Source: Glaciimonas sp. (GTDB lineage Bacteria > Pseudomonadota > Gammaproteobacteria > Burkholderiales > Burkholderiaceae). From it: a stretch of 5,922 nt of DNA. Positions within the stretch are counted from its first letter, which is position 1, and every line of letters starts with the position of its first letter. Below, one piece after another: positions 1-5,922 of the stretch. Both the position numbers and the translations under genes were made by a program. The stretch lies in contig JACMQE010000162.1 of assembly GCA_014377145.1 (NCBI GenBank), forward strand, positions 1 through 5,922. Reading direction: 5' to 3'. Below the pieces are notes generated by a model. It searched no databases. It was not told the DNA's origin and saw only the letters and a list, made by a program, of their open reading frames with translations.

Positions 1-584
1 ACAATGTTGTTTTTGCGGGCAATTTAGGCACCGTGCAGGCGCTTGATACCTTGCTGGCGGCTGCGCAGTTATTGCGTAACGAAGAGGATGTGCGCTTTGT
101 ACTGGTGGGGAGTGGTAGCCGCAGTGCATGGCTTCAGCAGGAGGTAATCCGTCTCGGTTTGGATAACGTCAAGATGGCTGGTCGCTTCCCGCCGGTGGAA
201 ATGCCTGGTATCTTGGCTCAAGCCTCGGCAGTTTTAGTCAGTTTGGTTAGAGACCCTATCATCAGCCAGACGGTACCAAGTAAGGTGCAAGCCTATTTGG
301 CTGCGGGTAAACCGATCATTGCGTCGCTGGACGGCGAAGGCGCCCGAGTGGTGCTGGAGGCAGGAGCTGGCGTGGCCTGTCCAGCGGAGGATGCGCAGGC
401 GCTGTCTGATGCGGTATTGCAGCTGCGTGATGCTTTGCCGGAAGAGCGTCAACAAATGGCGCAGCGCGGACTTGTCTATTACGAACAACATTTTGAACCA
501 ACTTTACTTGCCAAACGACTGGCTCAGATTCTTTCCGACGTGGTGATTGGAAAACAGACCACCAATACAACAATTAATCAATGA
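1..584 (+). CDS. Glycosyltransferase, GT4/GT-B family, C-terminal part (5' end outside window)
   Basis: Probably a cytoplasmic glycosyltransferase that adds one sugar to a lipid-linked polysaccharide repeat unit. The reading frame is open from position 3 to the left edge, and the first visible residues (NVVFAGNLGTVQALD) are the typical entry to the nucleotide-sugar-binding Rossmann lobe of GT4 enzymes. The gene therefore starts before the window, and the in-frame GTG at 33 is an internal valine. About 193 residues are visible. They include FVLVGSGS, a GRFPPVEMP loop, and VPSKVQAYLAAGKPIIAS followed by DGEG, the usual donor-binding region, then a typical C-terminal helix (YYEQHFEPTLLAKRLAQIL). 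The stop overlaps the next start as ATGA (581-584), so translation is probably coupled. The general look and the neighbouring UDP-L-HexNAc genes recall WbuB-type transferases of L-FucNAc clusters. Transfer of the L-sugar made by the next three genes is inferred from context; family assignment is firm, substrate is not. Confidence 0.88.
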   Translation, partial: NVVFAGNLGTVQALDTLLAAAQLLRNEEDVRFVLVGSGSRSAWLQQEVIRLGLDNVKMAGRFPPVEMPGILAQASAVLVSLVRDPIISQTVPSKVQAYLAAGKPIIASLDGEGARVVLEAGAGVACPAEDAQALSDAVLQLRDALPEERQQMAQRGLVYYEQHFEPTLLAKRLAQILSDVVIGKQTTNTTINQ

Positions 585-1471
585 CTGAAGACGCAAAAAC
601 TGTAATGGATAAAGAATCTAAAGTTTTGGTGCTCGGCGCTAATGGCATGCTGGGTAACGCTGTACTGCGTTTGTTTGCACAAAGCGCAGGGTATAAGGTG
701 GCCGGGTCGGCACGCTCAACGAGTGCTCTACGTCTATTGCCTGCCAATCTGTCTGACCGTTTGATTTGTGGCGTGGATGTGGAGAATATGGATAGCTTGA
801 TCAGCTTGTTTACCACGGTGCGGCCAGATGTGGTGATCAATTGCATCGGCCTGGTTAAACAGCTCGCCGATGCCAATGATCCGTTGGCGGCTATTCCCAT
901 TAACGCTTTGCTGCCGCACCGGCTCGCTCGGCTTTGCGGTATGGCTAATGCACGGTTGGTACACATGAGTACGGACTGTATTTTTTCTGGTACCAAGGGC
1001 CTTTACACAGAAGCTGATGCATCTGATGCCAAGGATCTGTATGGGCGCAGCAAATATCTTGGCGAGGTAGATTACCCGCATGCCATCACGCTGCGTACCT
1101 CCATCATTGGTCATGAGTTGAGTGGCGCGCATAGTCTGGTGGGATGGTTTCTGGCGCAGCAAGGCAGCACTCGAGGGTTCCGGCGGGCTATATTTTCCGG
1201 CTTGCCCACGGTGGAGTTGGCGCGGGTGATTCGGGATTATGTAATGCCACATCCGGAGTTGCAGGGTGTTTACCATGTGTCCGCGGAGCCGATCAACAAG
1301 TTCGATTTGCTCACTTTGATAGCGAAGGCGTACGGTAAAACCATCGACATCACGCCGGATGACAAGCTGGTGATTGATCGTTCACTCAATTCATCTCGAT
1401 TCCGGACGGCTACTGGCTACCAGCCGCAACCGTGGCCAGAGCTTGTGGGCCGGATGCACGAATTTGCATAA
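581..1471 (+). CDS. RmlD-like SDR reductase for UDP-2-acetamido-2,6-dideoxy-L-hexos-4-ulose (WbvR-like)
   Basis: A 296-residue extended short-chain dehydrogenase/reductase of the dTDP-4-dehydrorhamnose reductase (RmlD) type. Visible motifs are the N-terminal nucleotide-binding loop GANGMLG (residues 19-25), RPDVVINC (81-88), the STD segment (130-132) supplying the catalytic Ser/Thr, YGRSK (Y154xxxK158), LRTSIIGHE (171-179) and an RmlD-like tail with LNSSRF (269-274). There is no dTDP-rhamnose gene here. Between an L-HexNAc 4,6-dehydratase and a 2-epimerase it most likely reduces the 4-keto intermediate. WbjC/FnlB/CapF reductases are about 370 residues with a C-terminal cupin; this protein ends at the SDR domain, as in WbvR of the UDP-L-RhaNAc/L-QuiNAc route. 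The 581 ATG overlaps the preceding stop (ATGA) with no clear Shine-Dalgarno. ATG 605 (residue 9) is an alternative start that leaves the Rossmann motif intact. SDR family is certain; the exact product is inferred. Confidence 0.9.
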   Translation: MTEDAKTVMDKESKVLVLGANGMLGNAVLRLFAQSAGYKVAGSARSTSALRLLPANLSDRLICGVDVENMDSLISLFTTVRPDVVINCIGLVKQLADANDPLAAIPINALLPHRLARLCGMANARLVHMSTDCIFSGTKGLYTEADASDAKDLYGRSKYLGEVDYPHAITLRTSIIGHELSGAHSLVGWFLAQQGSTRGFRRAIFSGLPTVELARVIRDYVMPHPELQGVYHVSAEPINKFDLLTLIAKAYGKTIDITPDDKLVIDRSLNSSRFRTATGYQPQPWPELVGRMHEFA

Positions 1472-1486
1472 CAAAAAATTAATTAC

Positions 1487-1492
1487 TGAGGA
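1487..1492 (+). promoter_or_regulatory. Ribosome binding site for the 4,6-dehydratase gene
   Basis: TGAGGA ends five bases before the ATG at 1498, a good Shine-Dalgarno match that fixes this start. The 26-base gap after the reductase stop holds no visible terminator, so the genes are probably co-transcribed. Confidence 0.75.
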
Positions 1493-1497
1493 AAAAT

Positions 1498-2508
1498 ATG
1501 TTCAACGATAAGGTATTGCTCATCACAGGCGGAACGGGCTCATTTGGCAATGCGGTGCTTAGCCGTTTTTTGAATTCTGATATTGCCGAAATTCGTATTT
1601 TTAGTCGCGACGAAAAGAAGCAGGAGGACATGCGCATTGCACTCAATAGCGACAAGGTCAAGTTCTATATTGGTGATGTTCGGCAGTACGACAGTGTGCA
1701 TGACGCACTGCGCGGTGTGGACTACGTTTTCCATGCCGCCGCATTGAAGCAGGTGCCTTCATGCGAGTTTTACCCTATGGAAGCCGTGCGTACCAATGTG
1801 CTGGGTGCTGAAAACGTGATGCGTGCCGCGATAGCCAATGAGGTCAAGCGCTGTGTGGTGCTCAGCACTGACAAGGCGGTTTACCCAATCAACGCCATGG
1901 GCATTTCCAAGGCGTTGATGGAAAAAGTTATGGTAGCCGAATCGCGACTGTGTGATCCCGGTAAAACGGTCCTATCGGCAACGCGCTACGGCAATGTGAT
2001 GGCTTCGCGCGGATCTGTGATTCCCCTATTCTTCGGGCAGTTGCAGGCAGGTAAACCACTGACGATTACCGACCCGAACATGACACGGTTTTTGATGTCG
2101 CTGGAAGAGTCGGTTGACCTGGTTTTATATGCGTTTGAACACGCACAGCCTGGTGACATCTTTGTTCAGAAGGCCCCGGCATCCACCGTGGGCGACTTGG
2201 CGCAGGCTATGAAGGAGCTCCTGGCTAGTTCCAGCGAGGTGAAAATTATTGGTACACGGCATGGCGAGAAGCTGTTTGAGTCGCTGGTGTCGCGCGAAGA
2301 AATGGCTCGCGCCGATGACCTGGGCGACTATTATCGGATTCCCGCTGACTCGCGTGACCTCAATTACGACAAGTATTTTATTGAGGGCGAAACCGGTATC
2401 TCGGAGATTGACGATTACACCTCGCACAATACGCGCCGCCTTGACATTGAGCAGGTCAAAGAAGTGTTGATGAAGCTGGACATGATTCGGGAGGCCGTAC
2501 ATGCGTAA
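1498..2508 (+). CDS. wbjB: UDP-GlcNAc 4,6-dehydratase (5-inverting), WbjB/FnlA/CapE/WbvB family
   Basis: Cytoplasmic NADP-dependent SDR that starts UDP-L-HexNAc synthesis by 4,6-dehydration of UDP-D-GlcNAc with C5 inversion, giving the L-arabino 4-keto sugar. It has 336 residues, close to family length (about 340). Visible are the Rossmann loop TGGTGSFG (10-17), FSRDEKKQ (35-42), the GDVR segment (59-62), HAAALKQVPSCEFYP (79-93), STDKA (123-127) with the family's catalytic lysine at K126, and YPINAMGISK (129-138). Where classical SDRs have YxxxK, this protein has M134xxxK138, a replacement known in CapE-type enzymes and useful for separating this family from FlaA1/PseB dehydratases, which keep the Tyr. 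RYGNVMASRGSVIPLF (163-178) and the C-terminal HNTRRLDIEQVKE stretch (310-322) are also family-typical. A strong ribosome site lies just upstream. The 3' end overlaps the 2-epimerase gene by 8 bases. Homologous genes are called wbjB, fnlA, capE or wbvB; the symbol reflects the family. Confidence 0.95.
   Translation: MFNDKVLLITGGTGSFGNAVLSRFLNSDIAEIRIFSRDEKKQEDMRIALNSDKVKFYIGDVRQYDSVHDALRGVDYVFHAAALKQVPSCEFYPMEAVRTNVLGAENVMRAAIANEVKRCVVLSTDKAVYPINAMGISKALMEKVMVAESRLCDPGKTVLSATRYGNVMASRGSVIPLFFGQLQAGKPLTITDPNMTRFLMSLEESVDLVLYAFEHAQPGDIFVQKAPASTVGDLAQAMKELLASSSEVKIIGTRHGEKLFESLVSREEMARADDLGDYYRIPADSRDLNYDKYFIEGETGISEIDDYTSHNTRRLDIEQVKEVLMKLDMIREAVHA
2489..2494 (+). promoter_or_regulatory. Ribosome binding site for the 2-epimerase gene, inside the dehydratase gene
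   Basis: GGGAGG lies six bases before ATG 2501 and within the last codons of the dehydratase gene. It supports the 2501 start and the 8-base overlap, and fits coupled translation of the two enzymes. Confidence 0.75.
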
Positions 2509-3631
2509 GCTCAAGGTTATGACGATTGTCGGCACGCGGCCCGAGATCATCCGCCTGTCGCGCGTGATCCCGACGCTGGACCAGCACTGTGACCATGTGC
2601 TGGTACACACCGGTCAAAACTACGATTACGAACTCAACGAGGTTTTTTTCAGCGAGCTGGGTATTCGCAAGCCCGATGCTTTCCTGGAGGCTGCGGGGTC
2701 AACGGCAGCGGAAACCATAGGCCAGGTCATCATGGCCGCGGACAAGGCGATGGAGCAGCACCAGCCCGAAGCCCTACTGTTGCTGGGGGACACCAACAGT
2801 GGTCTGGCTGTCATAGCGGCCAAGCGTCGCAAGATTCCCATCTTTCACATAGAGGCGGGCAACCGTTGCTTTGACTTCCGGGTGCCTGAAGAAATCAACC
2901 GGCGCATCGTTGACCACACAGCGGACATTAACCTGACCTACAGTGAGATCGCTCGCGAGTATTTGCTGCGTGAGGGGTTGCCGCCGGACCAGATCATCAA
3001 GACGGGCAGTCCGATGCGCGAGGTGATTGATTTTTACCGTGAGGGCATAGCAGCCTCCTCTGTGCTGGACCGACTGGGCTTGGTTGAGCAAGCTTATTTT
3101 GTAATGAGTTCGCACCGCGAAGAAAATGTTGACTCGCCTGAAAACCTGCAACGCTTGTTTAATGTGATGAATGCTGTGGCTGAGCAGTTTGGGCTGCCGG
3201 TAATCGTCTCGACCCATCCGCGTACGCGCAAACGCATGGATGCCATGGCCTTGGTGGCGCATCCGCTGGTGCAGTTCCACAAACCATTTGGTTTTTTGGA
3301 CTACGTTCGTCTGCAAACCTCGGCGCGGGCAGTGCTGTCAGACAGCGGCACCGTCACTGAAGAGTCATCAATTTTGAACTTCCCGGCGCTGAATTTGCGG
3401 GAAGTGCATGAAAGGCCAGAAGGCTTTGAAGAAGCTGCCGTGATGTTTGTGGGCCTTGACGTGGACCGCGTTCTGCAGGCACTTGCGGTGCTTGAAAGCC
3501 AGTTACGTGGTGCGACTCGCACGCTGGCGCTGGTCAAAGACTACGAAACCACGAATGTGTCTGACAAGGTGCTGCGCATCATTCTGAGCTACACGGACTT
3601 TGTGAATCGGAAAGTCTGGCACAAGTCGTGA
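2501..3631 (+). CDS. wbjD: UDP-HexNAc 2-epimerase (non-hydrolysing), WbjD/FnlC/CapG/WbvD family
   Basis: Cytoplasmic GT-B-fold epimerase related to WecB that inverts C2 of the UDP-2-acetamido-2,6-dideoxy-L-hexose made by the two upstream enzymes, giving UDP-L-FucNAc or UDP-L-QuiNAc depending on the reductase. It has 376 residues, full family length. Motifs in order are GTRPE (11-15), HTGQNYDYE (36-44), LGDTNS (95-100), HIEAGNRCFD (116-125), PEEINRR (129-135), the TGSP loop (168-171), SSHREEN (203-209), STHPR (237-241) and SDSGTVTEES (280-289). Residues matching the catalytic set of E. coli WecB (Asp95, Glu117, Glu131, His213) appear as D97, E118, E130 or E131, and H205. HIEAGNRCFD instead of the WecB-type HVEAGLRTGD is typical of the L-HexNAc branch, so this is unlikely to be a plain UDP-ManNAc-forming WecB. 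It overlaps the dehydratase gene by 8 bases, and its TGA shares one base with the next, truncated reading frame. Confidence 0.95.
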   Translation: MRKLKVMTIVGTRPEIIRLSRVIPTLDQHCDHVLVHTGQNYDYELNEVFFSELGIRKPDAFLEAAGSTAAETIGQVIMAADKAMEQHQPEALLLLGDTNSGLAVIAAKRRKIPIFHIEAGNRCFDFRVPEEINRRIVDHTADINLTYSEIAREYLLREGLPPDQIIKTGSPMREVIDFYREGIAASSVLDRLGLVEQAYFVMSSHREENVDSPENLQRLFNVMNAVAEQFGLPVIVSTHPRTRKRMDAMALVAHPLVQFHKPFGFLDYVRLQTSARAVLSDSGTVTEESSILNFPALNLREVHERPEGFEEAAVMFVGLDVDRVLQALAVLESQLRGATRTLALVKDYETTNVSDKVLRIILSYTDFVNRKVWHKS

Positions 3632-3741
3632 TGCCTCTCAAACCTGCGGTCAATGGGAATGGTTTGATTCTTATCACGGGTGCAACTGGGTTTGTTGGCT
3701 CGTCTCTGGTGGCCAGGATAGTCCTTGAAGGAACTTGTTGA
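3631..3741 (+). pseudogene. Truncated NAD-dependent epimerase/dehydratase (SDR), N-terminal remnant
   Basis: ATG at 3631 shares its A with the 2-epimerase stop (TGATG), the spacing of a translationally coupled operon gene. The 36-codon frame includes LILITGATGFVGSSLVARIVLEG, written here as LILITGATGFVG then SSLVARIVLEG. This is the complete first beta strand, the Gly-rich NAD(P)-binding loop (G17, G20, G23) and the first helix of an extended SDR such as a UDP-sugar 4-epimerase. After that the protein ends with Thr-Cys and a TGA at 3739-3741. Family members are about 300 residues, so nearly 90 percent is missing, and the following sequence does not continue the fold in any frame I could read. 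L-HexNAc clusters often carry such an epimerase/reductase next, near the initiating sugar-phosphate transferase, so this is probably the stump of a real operon gene cut by deletion or insertion. A short peptide may still be made, but no enzyme. Confidence 0.75.
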
Positions 3742-3910
3742 CGCTAAAGTCGGTAAAAGGTTCAATGGACAATCTCGGTTCATACAGATTGGTCAGTTTA
3801 AACTTCTTGCAGTGCCGAATGAAGCGGTCGAGACATTGAGCCTAATTGGCATCTTGTAATTCTGCCGGGTGGTCTTCATAGACATGGGCGAAGTAACAAT
3901 TTAGTACGTA
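3735..3910 (-). pseudogene. Possible decayed coding remnant, unidentified family
   Basis: Read on the minus strand in the frame whose codons begin at positions such as 3889, this stretch gives LNCYFAHVYEDHPAELQDAN, a TAG stop (3842-3844), then AQCLDRFIRHCKKFKLTN followed by LYEPRLSIEPFTDFSVNKF. The mixed charged/aromatic composition looks protein-like and a single stop interrupts it. One base change (TAG to CAG, Gln) would join the halves. No start codon or ribosome site belongs to it, and it runs into the truncated SDR stump at one end and the AT-rich leader at the other. I do not recognise the family. A transposase fragment or a piece of a lost cluster gene are both possible. Random open reading by chance cannot be excluded over this short length. 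Confidence 0.3.
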
Positions 3911-4004
3911 GCTTTGCAGCTTTGTATTAACAATAAAAAACACTATTAATCCACCGAATTATTCAAATGTCAACAAAGAAAATACAACCTCGGGAATAAT
4001 ATAA
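3742..4004. other. Gene-free spacer between sugar operon and acyltransferase
   Basis: About 260 bases with no intact gene, in two parts. Roughly 3742-3900 has balanced base composition and looks like decayed coding DNA, with its best reading on the minus strand. From about 3920 to 4004 it becomes strongly AT-rich, as expected for a promoter and leader of the acyltransferase gene. I found no convincing hairpin plus T-run terminator, no tRNA and no paired terminal inverted repeats. A short direct repeat GCTTTG (3911-3916 and 3919-3924) lies near the composition change. Confidence 0.7.
3922..3949 (+). promoter_or_regulatory. Possible sigma70-type promoter for the acyltransferase gene
   Basis: TTGTAT (3922-3927) and TATTAA (3944-3949) are separated by 16 bases in an AT-rich stretch 55 bases before the acyltransferase start. 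Each box matches the consensus in four of six positions. The AT-rich context makes chance matches common, so this is weak evidence. The ~370-base gap after the last operon gene makes an own promoter plausible. Confidence 0.22.
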
Positions 4005-5915
4005 ATGAAGTACAGAAGCGAGATTGATGGCCTGCGTGCACTGGCTGTGGTGCCCGTAATGTTATTTCACGCGGGATTTAGTGCTTTTTCCGGTGGATAC
4101 GTAGGCGTCGATATTTTTTTTGTAATTAGTGGATATCTAATTACAACAATAATACTAAATGAAAAATTTCAAAATTCCTTCAGCGTAATTAACTTTTATG
4201 AGCGACGAGTTCGGCGAATTATGCCGGGACTTTTCTTTGTTATGTTGGCAACGTTACCACTAGCATGGCAATGGTTGCTGCCAAATGAATTTCGCAGGTT
4301 TTCAGATAGCCTTGTTGCTATACCCATTTTTTTATCAAATTTTTTATTTTTTATTACTAGTGGATATTTTGGATTGGCGGGTGAACTAAAACCTTTTCTT
4401 CATACTTGGAGTCTGGCAGTTGAGGAGCAATATTATGTCATATTTCCTCTAATTTTGATGTCGATGTGGAGATTTGGTGGTCGATGGTTAATATGGGTGC
4501 TTGGATTACTGTTCGTGCTTAGCTTAATGCTTGCCCAAGTACTCTCATCCAGTATGCCAGTATTTAATTTTTTCATGTTACCAAGCCGTTTTTTTGAGCT
4601 ACTAATGGGATCGTTAGCTGCATTTTATTTGTTTCATCGAAAACGTCCAATTTCTAATGAAATGGCAGGTTGGCTTGGTATCATTTTAATTGTGATTTCA
4701 GTTGTGGCTTTTGATGTAAAAACCCCTTTCCCAGGGTTGTATACCCTATTTCCGACAATAGGAGCACTATTGATAATAATATACTCAGAAAATACGAGAG
4801 CGGGTAATATGCTTGCCGCCAAGCCTTTGGTGGGAATTGGTTTGATTAGCTATAGTACTTATCTCTGGCATCAGCCACTGTTCTCATTTGCTAGACATCG
4901 AAGTTTAGCGGAGCCAAGTAAATCATTTTATCTAATGTTGATTTTTGCTTCATTTTTACTAGCGTATATAACTTGGAAATATGTCGAGGCACCGTTTCGT
5001 AACAAAACTAAATTTAGTCGAAAAAGCATCTTTCTGTATTTTGCAATTTGCAGTCTATTCTTTATATTATTTGGCCTTTTGGGACATATTACTGGTGGCT
5101 TTCCAGGAAGATTAGATAAGTCAGTTAGTGCTTTAAGTATTTCAAAAAAATATGAGGATATGCACTCTAAAACTGGTTGCCATATAAATATGAATGGTTC
5201 TTTTTCATTTGGTGATTGTATTGGTGGAAGGGAATCGATTGAACCTAGATTTGCACTCATCGGCGACAGTCATGCGCAAACATTGGTTGCTTCGTTAAGC
5301 GATAATTTTAAGAAGAAAGATATTAGTTTTATTCCATTTGTCATGTCTGGGTGTGCACTTAATTTCTTTCTTGTTGAAGTGAAAAATAAAAATAACGGGG
5401 ATTGTATTAAGTATCAGAGAGCAGTTTTGAGTAGTGTTTATAAATTAAATTTGATTGAGACGTACATTGTTGACGTAAGACTTTATGATAATTCAAGTGA
5501 ATTGACTCCATCGGAAGCTGCTATATTGATGGTAGAGGGAAATGTTAAATCCATAAAAAAATTAATTGCTCTTGGCAAAACCGTTATCCTTGTACATCCA
5601 GTGCCACAGTATGATTATCCAATTTCTGTTTATATGGCTAAAAATCTAATGTTCTATGGTGGGGTTCGCGCTATTCCAATGGAAGGCATTGACTCATTCA
5701 GAAATAAAATTTCATTTTATCAAAATAAATTTTCGTCTATTCCGCCAAACGAGCATCTGAAACATGTATACCCAGAGAATATATTTTGTGATTCGTTTGT
5801 TAAAGACTACTGTGTCGCTCAGAATGACGGCATTCCTTTCTACTGGGATGGAAGTCATCTAACAAATGAAGGTGCTGAACTAGTGGTTCAAGAAATTTTA
5901 AAATGGATTCATTAG
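4005..5915 (+). CDS. Acyltransferase-3 / SGNH fused O-acetyltransferase (OafA/OatA-like)
   Basis: A 636-residue inner-membrane protein, full length for AT3-SGNH fusions, which move acetyl (or another acyl) groups across the membrane onto cell-surface glycans. The AT3 domain covers about residues 1-360 with roughly ten or eleven hydrophobic helices. It shows RSEIDGLRALAV (4-15), the R-x10-H motif (R11, H22), GGYVGVDIFFVISGYLI (30-46), FYERRVRRIMP (64-74), FLHTWSLAVEEQYY (131-144), STYLWHQPLF (284-293) and TWKYVEAPFRN (323-333). A last helix (343-360) leads to a periplasmic SGNH domain with the nucleophile motif GDSH (420-423, S422) and a C-terminal DGSH (D615, H618). Cysteines at 392, 405, 450, 467, 595 and 603 could form disulfides. 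The ATG at 4005 is preceded nine bases earlier by a weak GGGA; no earlier start fits the motif. The gene is visibly more AT-rich than its neighbours, with many long T runs, suggesting separate acquisition. O-antigen or capsule acetylation is inferred from location; acceptor and acyl group are unknown. Confidence 0.93.
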   Translation: MKYRSEIDGLRALAVVPVMLFHAGFSAFSGGYVGVDIFFVISGYLITTIILNEKFQNSFSVINFYERRVRRIMPGLFFVMLATLPLAWQWLLPNEFRRFSDSLVAIPIFLSNFLFFITSGYFGLAGELKPFLHTWSLAVEEQYYVIFPLILMSMWRFGGRWLIWVLGLLFVLSLMLAQVLSSSMPVFNFFMLPSRFFELLMGSLAAFYLFHRKRPISNEMAGWLGIILIVISVVAFDVKTPFPGLYTLFPTIGALLIIIYSENTRAGNMLAAKPLVGIGLISYSTYLWHQPLFSFARHRSLAEPSKSFYLMLIFASFLLAYITWKYVEAPFRNKTKFSRKSIFLYFAICSLFFILFGLLGHITGGFPGRLDKSVSALSISKKYEDMHSKTGCHINMNGSFSFGDCIGGRESIEPRFALIGDSHAQTLVASLSDNFKKKDISFIPFVMSGCALNFFLVEVKNKNNGDCIKYQRAVLSSVYKLNLIETYIVDVRLYDNSSELTPSEAAILMVEGNVKSIKKLIALGKTVILVHPVPQYDYPISVYMAKNLMFYGGVRAIPMEGIDSFRNKISFYQNKFSSIPPNEHLKHVYPENIFCDSFVKDYCVAQNDGIPFYWDGSHLTNEGAELVVQEILKWIH

Positions 5916-5922
5916 GATATTA

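Noticed and set aside
33..35. GTG as the start of a 183-aa glycosyltransferase
   Set aside because: The same frame is open to the left edge and encodes the conserved NVVFAGNLG motif before it, so the GTG is internal and the gene is cut by the window.
605..607. ATG 605 as the preferred start of the reductase gene
   Set aside because: It is possible and leaves the Rossmann motif intact, but the ATGA overlap at 581 fits operon coupling better. I kept 581 and note the alternative.
3722..3732. TCCTTGAAGGA palindrome as an insertion-target or operator site
   Set aside because: It is only 11 bases and lies within the likely end of the SDR homology. No second copy or element end was found, so chance is the simpler explanation.
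3589..3783. 64-aa minus-strand frame crossing the 2-epimerase end
   Set aside because: It lies antisense to the conserved 2-epimerase C-terminus and the SDR stump, with no recognisable motif or ribosome site; a shadow frame.
3722..3859. Plus-strand frame through the spacer (KELVDAKVGKRFNGQSRF and on) as a continuation of the SDR by frameshift
   Set aside because: The residues do not resemble the second half of the SDR Rossmann fold, a TAG stands immediately before the frame, and it stops within ~45 codons.
3911..3924. GCTTTG direct repeat as a target-site duplication
   Set aside because: The copies are two bases apart with no element between them, so they cannot flank an insertion.
1..5922. 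CRISPR array, phage, toxin-antitoxin or defence system
   Set aside because: No regularly spaced repeats and no matching proteins; all intact genes are explained by polysaccharide synthesis and modification.

Overview
The window is part of a surface-polysaccharide (O-antigen or capsule) gene cluster. All recognisable genes lie on the plus strand. The gene families (CapE/WbjB-type dehydratase, non-hydrolysing UDP-HexNAc 2-epimerase, inner-membrane acyltransferase-3 O-acetylase with a periplasmic SGNH domain) suggest a Gram-negative bacterium, most likely a beta- or gammaproteobacterium. The sequence alone does not fix the species.

Layout. Positions 1-584 hold the C-terminal half of a GT4/GT-B glycosyltransferase whose 5' end lies outside the window. 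Three sugar-nucleotide genes follow in a tightly packed unit: an RmlD-like NAD(P)-dependent reductase (581-1471, ATGA overlap with the transferase), a UDP-GlcNAc 4,6-dehydratase/5-epimerase of the WbjB/FnlA/CapE/WbvB family (1498-2508), and a UDP-HexNAc 2-epimerase of the WbjD/FnlC/CapG/WbvD family (2501-3631, 8-nt overlap). Together these three should convert UDP-D-GlcNAc to a UDP-2-acetamido-2,6-dideoxy-L-hexose. The reductase is short and has no C-terminal cupin domain, so it resembles the WbvR type (UDP-L-RhaNAc, then UDP-L-QuiNAc) more than the WbjC/FnlB/CapF type (UDP-L-FucNAc). The upstream transferase is a good candidate to use the product.

Breakpoint. A fourth operon gene starts at 3631, overlapping the 2-epimerase stop by one base. 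It encodes only the first ~35 residues of an NAD-dependent epimerase/dehydratase (intact Gly-rich Rossmann motif) and then stops at 3739-3741. The next ~260 bp carry no intact gene. A plausible decayed coding remnant can be read on the minus strand, interrupted by a TAG. This looks like a recombination or deletion scar.

Right part. Positions 4005-5915 encode a complete 636-aa acyltransferase-3/SGNH O-acetyltransferase. It is visibly more AT-rich than the sugar genes and probably has its own promoter, which suggests a separately acquired glycan-decorating cassette. I see no RNA gene, CRISPR array, intact mobile element or clearly new system. The most unusual part is the scar at 3631-4004.
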